From Pseudomonadota bacterium (GTDB lineage: Bacteria; Pseudomonadota; Gammaproteobacteria; JAKAQQ01), in assembly GCA_021852325.1 (NCBI GenBank), contig JAJZNM010000037.1:1-9068 (forward strand): DNA of 9,068 bases, written 5' to 3'. The notes below the pieces were generated by a model. That model made no database searches. It saw nothing but the letters and a program-made list of their open reading frames with translations, and had not been told where the DNA came from. Shown piece by piece: positions 5,704 to 9,068 of this stretch. Every line of letters begins with the position of its first letter. Positions within the stretch are counted from its first letter, which is position 1. Both the position numbers and the translations under genes were made by a program.

Positions 5704-6712
5704 GTCTCGCAGCCCGGTCCAGTCCCGTCCGTCCGGATTCACCCGGTGCCACCTCGAACGCCAGGCGGTTTTTCTCCTCGTTGATCGTCTCCCAGCGGAG
5801 CGCGCGCCCCGAGTGCCGCCTCGGGTAAAACGCCACCGTCGGACGGTTCAGGGCACCGGCAAGATGCAGGGGACCCGTCGAGCCGCTGATCCAGAGGTCC
5901 GCGAAGGCCACGTGTTCGGCAAACCGGACGATGCCTTCGGTGGAGGGATAAAGCCGGGCGCGGGCGCGAGCTCGATCCCCGAGACCCTTGAGCACCTGCT
6001 CCGCAACCCTCTCTTCGCCCGGGCCTGAGGTGACGACGAGGAGAACCCTCGGATCCTCAAGCAGCCGGTTCGCGAAATAGGCATACGCTTCGGGCGGCCA
6101 GTTTTCCGCCGAGCCACCATCCCCCGGATGCAGGAACACGAGCTTCGGATGGCCCGTGATGCGCTGTCCCAGGAGGAACGCGTCTCGGCGGGTCTGGACG
6201 AGGCCCGGATCGAACCGGAGATAAGGCGGGCCCGAAAGGTCCGGAACCGGGCATCTCCAGAGCGTGAGGGCATGACGGGCGAGATCGACGTTGTAGGCCC
6301 ATTCAGGCTTGATCGAACGCGAGCGGCGCTGGAGGAGCCGGTCTGTATAAAAGAGCTGGTCCACTTTGGTCGCCGGCGCGAGACGGCGTGGAATGCCAGC
6401 GCCCCAGAGTGCGAGAGCGAGCGGCAGTCGGGTCGCAAAAACGAGTGCCCATTGCGCCCCGGAGTCGCGCACAACCCGCCTGAGTGCATGATACTTCCGG
6501 ATCCCGCTATCGCCTGCCGGTTCGAGAAGAACCTGGTCGATCGACGGACAGATCGCGGCCAAGGGTGCGGTGTAGTTCGGGACCAGCGCCTCGATGGTCG
6601 TCTCCGGGAGTGCGGACCGCAAGAGCGCAAAAGCGGGCCAGGCGAGGAGAAAATCGCCCAGGCGGTCGTTACGGATGACCAATAATGTTTTTGGAATCAA
6701 TGTATTATTCAT
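5666..6712 (-). CDS. Family 9 glycosyltransferase, heptosyltransferase-like
   Basis: 348 residues, the usual size for the WaaC/WaaF/WaaQ family (GT9, GT-B fold), which transfers heptose from ADP-heptose onto the lipopolysaccharide inner core at the cytoplasmic face. Seen: the N-terminal signature LLVIRNDRLGDFLLAWPA at 10-26, with Asp20 in the position of the catalytic acid residue of WaaC; the nucleotide-sugar site HPGDGGSAENWPPEAYAYF at 195-213; LLVVTSGPGEERV at 224-236; and the C-terminal SGSTGPLHLAGALNRPTVAFYP at 276-297. Acceptor and exact donor cannot be read from sequence. The ATG at 6712 is preceded by a very AT-rich stretch with no visible Shine-Dalgarno sequence, and the first 15 codons are also AT-rich. 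Being downstream of manC on the same strand it may be co-transcribed, although about 100 bases separate them. Confidence 0.92.
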   Translation of the reverse strand: MNNTLIPKTLLVIRNDRLGDFLLAWPAFALLRSALPETTIEALVPNYTAPLAAICPSIDQVLLEPAGDSGIRKYHALRRVVRDSGAQWALVFATRLPLALALWGAGIPRRLAPATKVDQLFYTDRLLQRRSRSIKPEWAYNVDLARHALTLWRCPVPDLSGPPYLRFDPGLVQTRRDAFLLGQRITGHPKLVFLHPGDGGSAENWPPEAYAYFANRLLEDPRVLLVVTSGPGEERVAEQVLKGLGDRARARARLYPSTEGIVRFAEHVAFADLWISGSTGPLHLAGALNRPTVAFYPRRHSGRALRWETINEEKNRLAFEVAPGESGRTGLDRAARLIRERFLPSSGP

Positions 6713-6735
6713 AATATATAATAAGTTACATGAGA
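6713..6735 (-). promoter_or_regulatory. AT-rich leader with possible -10 box before the family 9 glycosyltransferase
   Basis: On the minus strand the bases just before the ATG read TTATTATATATT, containing TATTAT and TATATT, which resemble -10 boxes. No convincing -35 box and no ribosome binding site are seen. If TATTAT is a real -10 box, the transcript would have almost no leader. The AT-rich bases may instead simply keep the start codon unstructured. Confidence 0.3.
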
Positions 6736-6755
6736 CTACGGGAGTAAGGTCTCTG

Positions 6756-6787
6756 GGCCCTCAGGCTCAAGGGACCGCCCGAGGGCC
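6756..6787. other. Hairpin-forming inverted repeat between manC and the GT9 gene
   Basis: GGCCCTC (6756-6762) and GAGGGCC (6781-6787) form a 7-bp GC-rich stem with an 18-base loop. It lies just after the manC stop on the minus strand, but no run of T follows it, so it is not a classical intrinsic terminator. It could slow 3' decay of the manC transcript, act with Rho, or be meaningless. Confidence 0.3.
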
Positions 6788-6813
6788 TCACCCCACCGGA
6801 ACTCCCCGTCGAA

Positions 6814-8250
6814 TCAGGGCTTGCATCGTCCATACGCATCGTCATAGCGTTCGATGTCGTCCTCCCCGAGATAATCGCCCGTCTGGACCTCGATGATCTC
6901 GAGCGGACCCGATTCCAGGTTTGAAAGCCGGTGGCGGGTCCCGGCCGGGATATAGGTCGACTGGTTGACTTCGAGCGTGAACTCCTCTTCACCCCGGACG
7001 ATCCTGGCGCGTCCGCGCGTCACCACCCAATGTTCCGAGCGGTGCCGGTGGCTTTGCAGGGACAGGTGGGCACCCGGATCCACTTGGATCCGCTTGACCT
7101 GGAAGGCATGCCCCTGGCTCACGGATTCATACCAGCCCCAAGGGCGCTCCACGCGGAGCGGTGTGGTGGCCTCGACGCGTCCATCCGCTTCGAGTCCACG
7201 GACGAGCGCCTTGACTTCATGTGCACGATCGAGTGTGCTGACGAGGACCGCATCCGGGGTTTCGACGATGATCGTGTGTTCGAGGCCAATCGCCGCAACC
7301 AGCCGGCCGCTCGAGTGGATATAGGACCCCGTCACATCCTTGAGCCAGACGTCACCCTGCACCCGGTTCCCGTCCTGCCCGTGATCAATCTCCCGGAGGC
7401 TGTCATAAGAACCCAAATCACTCCAGTCCGCATGGAGTTCGACCATCCGGGCGAGCGGGGTCTTTTCCAGGACCGCATAGTCGATCGATTCACTGCGGGT
7501 GTTCCGGAACGGTTCTTCCACGAGCCAGAAAAAAGGATCTTCCAGCCGACCGCCCGAATGGGCCGCCCGGGCCGATCTCAGGATATCGGGCGCGAGGCGC
7601 TCGAGTTCATTGAGGTAGACCGATGCCCGCATGAGGAACATGCCGCTGTTCCAGAAACAGTGACCGGCTTCGAGGAGGCGTTTTGCGGTCTCGAGATCCG
7701 GTTTCTCTCGAAACTCGAGGACCCGGGCCGGCTTCCCGGATACCCGCTCCGGGTCGGCCACGATGTATCCATACCCGGTATGGGGCGTCCTCGGCACCAC
7801 CCCAAAGACGACGATAGCCCCATCTTGGCTTGCGCCTTGGGCACTGGCGAATGCCGGAAAATTGTCCAGGTGATGATCAGCGGGCAGGGCGAGGAGCGTG
7901 GCCCCCCTGTCCTCCCGCACCGCTTCGAGCGCCGCCACGGCCAATGCCGGAGCCGTGTTGCGCCCGACCGGCTCGAGGAGGATCCGCGATGCCAGGCCGA
8001 GATCGAGTACCTGGCGGCGGATCAGGAACCGTTGATCCTGGTTGCCGACGATGAGGGGTGCCCGAGCGAGCCCGAGACGTTGGGTCCTGAGGAGGGTTTC
8101 CTGAAGCAGCGAATGCCCGCCCTGGAGCGCCAGAAACTGCTTGGGATGTTCCTTCCGGGAAAGCGGCCAAAGGCGTGTTCCGCTCCCGCCGGAGAGAATC
8201 ACGGGCCAGATGCCCTGAAAGGTCCCTCGACTCCCGGTGTGTTTCATCAT
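6814..8250 (-). CDS. manC: Mannose-1-phosphate guanylyltransferase / mannose-6-phosphate isomerase
   Basis: 478 residues, the standard length for the bifunctional ManC/AlgA/XanB family. The N-terminal part (about 13-300) makes GDP-mannose from mannose-1-phosphate and GTP: the pyrophosphorylase signature VILSGGSGTRLWPLSRK at 17-33, then HPKQFL, EPVGRNTAPALAVAAL, LALPADHHLD, VPRTPHTGYGYI, FREKPD with the sugar-phosphate lysine, and FWNSGMFLM. A linker beta-helix follows. A C-terminal type II cupin (about 370-478) interconverts fructose-6-P and mannose-6-P: PWGWYESV, QSHRHRSEHW with metal ligands His401, His403 and His407, PAGTRH at 435-440, and QTGDYLGEDDIERYDD. The start is the ATG at 8250, after GGGGAGAGAG; a second ATG is adjacent. 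An open frame continuing to 8439 overlaps glgB and has no family similarity. GDP-mannose feeds capsule, exopolysaccharide or O-antigen; none of those clusters is in view. Confidence 0.95.
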   Translation of the reverse strand: MMKHTGSRGTFQGIWPVILSGGSGTRLWPLSRKEHPKQFLALQGGHSLLQETLLRTQRLGLARAPLIVGNQDQRFLIRRQVLDLGLASRILLEPVGRNTAPALAVAALEAVREDRGATLLALPADHHLDNFPAFASAQGASQDGAIVVFGVVPRTPHTGYGYIVADPERVSGKPARVLEFREKPDLETAKRLLEAGHCFWNSGMFLMRASVYLNELERLAPDILRSARAAHSGGRLEDPFFWLVEEPFRNTRSESIDYAVLEKTPLARMVELHADWSDLGSYDSLREIDHGQDGNRVQGDVWLKDVTGSYIHSSGRLVAAIGLEHTIIVETPDAVLVSTLDRAHEVKALVRGLEADGRVEATTPLRVERPWGWYESVSQGHAFQVKRIQVDPGAHLSLQSHRHRSEHWVVTRGRARIVRGEEEFTLEVNQSTYIPAGTRHRLSNLESGPLEIIEVQTGDYLGEDDIERYDDAYGRCKP

Positions 8251-8311
8251 GTCTCTCTCCCCTCCGGCGCCTGGCCCACGGATCAGGCGGATCCCGCTTG
8301 TCAGCCCAGGC

Positions 8312-8317
8312 ATTTTA
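8312..8317 (-). promoter_or_regulatory. Possible -10 box upstream of manC
   Basis: TAAAAT on the minus strand, in the 118-base glgB-manC gap, matches the -10 consensus at 5 of 6 positions. The base positions 16 to 18 upstream give only poor -35 matches, so the box could be real only with an activator or be chance. It would put the transcript start about 55 bases before the manC ATG. Confidence 0.3.
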
Positions 8318-8368
8318 GCGGATGATCCCTCCTTCCAGAGGGTTCCTGGCACGGGTGGTTCCCGGGCC

Positions 8369-9067
8369 TCAGGACTCCCGCATGAAGATGAGCGCGGCCA
8401 GGGGCGGCAGAACCATCTCGAGCGAAAAAGACCGGCCATGCGAGGGCACCGCTTCGGCCTCGAGCGAACCGCCGTTGCCGAGGTTCGACCCGCCGTAGGT
8501 TTCCGAATCGGTGTTCAGCCGTTCGAGGTAGACCCCCCCGGCCGGAACGCCCAGACGATAGCCGAATCTCGGAACCGGCGTGAAGTTGAGGACCACGATG
8601 GCCATCTCGTTTTGAGATCTCCTGAGGTAGCTCGCTGTTGACCGCTCAGCATCGTTGCAGTCGATCCATTCAAAACCACCGACATCGAAATCATGCTGGT
8701 GGAGTGCCGGATGCGAGCGGTAGAGCTGATTGAGATCGGCGATGAGGCGCTGGATGCCCCGGTGAGCCGGATTTTCCTCGAGGCTCCAGTCGAGCGAGCG
8801 TCCAGCATCCCATTCGCCGGGTTCAGCCAGGTCACCGCCCATGAACAGGAGCTTTTTCCCGGGGTACGTCCACTGGTAGCCGTAGAGCAGGCGAAGATGG
8901 GCGAATCGCTGCCACCCATCCCCGGGCATCTTGCCGATCAGCGACTTCTTGCCATGCACCACTTCATCGTGCGAAAGCGGTAGCACGAAGTTTTCATTGA
9001 AGGCGTAAAGGAGCCCGAAGGTCAAGGCCTCGTGGTGATACTGCCGGTGGACCGGGTCCCGGCCAAA
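8369..9067 (-). CDS. glgB: GlgB, 1,4-alpha-glucan branching enzyme (C-terminal part)
   Basis: The last 232 codons of glycogen branching enzyme (GH13); the start lies beyond the window. It cuts alpha-1,4 glucan chains and rejoins them as alpha-1,6 branches in glycogen. Seen: RDPVHRQYHHEALTF at the window edge, followed by FVLPLSHDEVVHGKKSL, the conserved region IV with the transition-state His-Asp pair of GH13. Then come KMPGDGWQRFAHLR, YPGKKLLFMGGDLA, DWSLEENPAHRGIQRLI, and the C-terminal beta-sandwich with FEWIDCNDAERSTASYLR, VLNFTPVPRFGYRLG, LNTDSETYGGSNLGNGG and PPLAALIFMRES. All match the E. coli-type enzyme closely. The nucleophile and acid/base residues are outside the window. manC follows 118 bases downstream on the same strand; a link through hexose-phosphate metabolism is possible but not shown. 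Confidence 0.96.
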   Translation of the reverse strand, partial: FGRDPVHRQYHHEALTFGLLYAFNENFVLPLSHDEVVHGKKSLIGKMPGDGWQRFAHLRLLYGYQWTYPGKKLLFMGGDLAEPGEWDAGRSLDWSLEENPAHRGIQRLIADLNQLYRSHPALHQHDFDVGGFEWIDCNDAERSTASYLRRSQNEMAIVVLNFTPVPRFGYRLGVPAGGVYLERLNTDSETYGGSNLGNGGSLEAEAVPSHGRSFSLEMVLPPLAALIFMRES

Positions 9068-9068
9068 A

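Noticed and set aside
5291..6028. A 245-codon plus-strand open frame spanning the end of the family 2 and the end of the family 9 glycosyltransferase genes.
   Set aside because: Both real genes have complete motifs in other frames; this frame is compositionally a shadow.
6756..6787. An intrinsic terminator after manC.
   Set aside because: The stem is good but the loop is long and no T-run follows on the minus strand, so it was kept only as a hairpin.
6931..8325. A 464-codon open frame on the plus strand opposite manC.
   Set aside because: manC fills the other strand with complete, well conserved domains. The antisense frame has no recognisable motif, and long antisense frames are common in GC-rich genes.
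8251..8439. A 63-residue N-terminal extension of ManC reaching into glgB.
   Set aside because: Overlaps the glgB coding end, has no family similarity, and the ATG at 8250 has a good ribosome binding site.

Overview
This GC-rich window (mostly about 60-65% G+C by eye) looks like proteobacterial, probably gammaproteobacterial, chromosome. The evidence is a SUF iron-sulfur cluster operon that includes SufD, SufU and SufT, LPS-core-type glycosyltransferases of the WaaE and heptosyltransferase kinds, and a ManC/AlgA-type bifunctional enzyme. The genus cannot be fixed from sequence alone. No tRNA, rRNA, CRISPR array, insertion sequence or phage gene was seen.

Region 1 (1-4022, + strand) is the distal part of a SUF operon: the end of sufC, then sufD, sufS, sufU, sufT and a small Rieske [2Fe-2S] protein. 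The genes overlap by 1 to 14 bases or lie 1 base apart, so they are almost certainly co-transcribed and translationally coupled. SufC and SufD belong to the SufBCD scaffold. SufS supplies persulfide sulfur, SufU accepts it, and SufT is a MIP18-family maturation factor. The Rieske protein at the end may be a client or an electron carrier.

Region 2 (3902-4799, - strand) holds two unrecognised small membrane-protein genes, translationally coupled to each other. The second runs tail-to-tail 121 bp into the Rieske gene. Their promoter side faces a divergent glycosyltransferase gene across about 120 bp, which carries a good sigma70-like promoter and a perfect 6-bp inverted repeat.

Region 3 (4921-8250) is for surface polysaccharide. 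It has a WaaE/KdtX-like family 2 glycosyltransferase (+), a convergent family 9 (heptosyltransferase-like) glycosyltransferase (-) overlapping it by 38 bp, and manC (-), which makes GDP-mannose. Region 4 (8369 to the end, - strand) is the C-terminal third of glgB, the glycogen branching enzyme, upstream of manC.

The points most worth a second look are a sharply AT-rich patch inside sufT that encodes its signature motif, the unknown membrane gene pair with its deep antisense overlap, the palindrome between the divergent promoters, and the AT-rich start of the family 9 glycosyltransferase, which has no Shine-Dalgarno sequence. I saw nothing that clearly amounts to a new multi-gene system.
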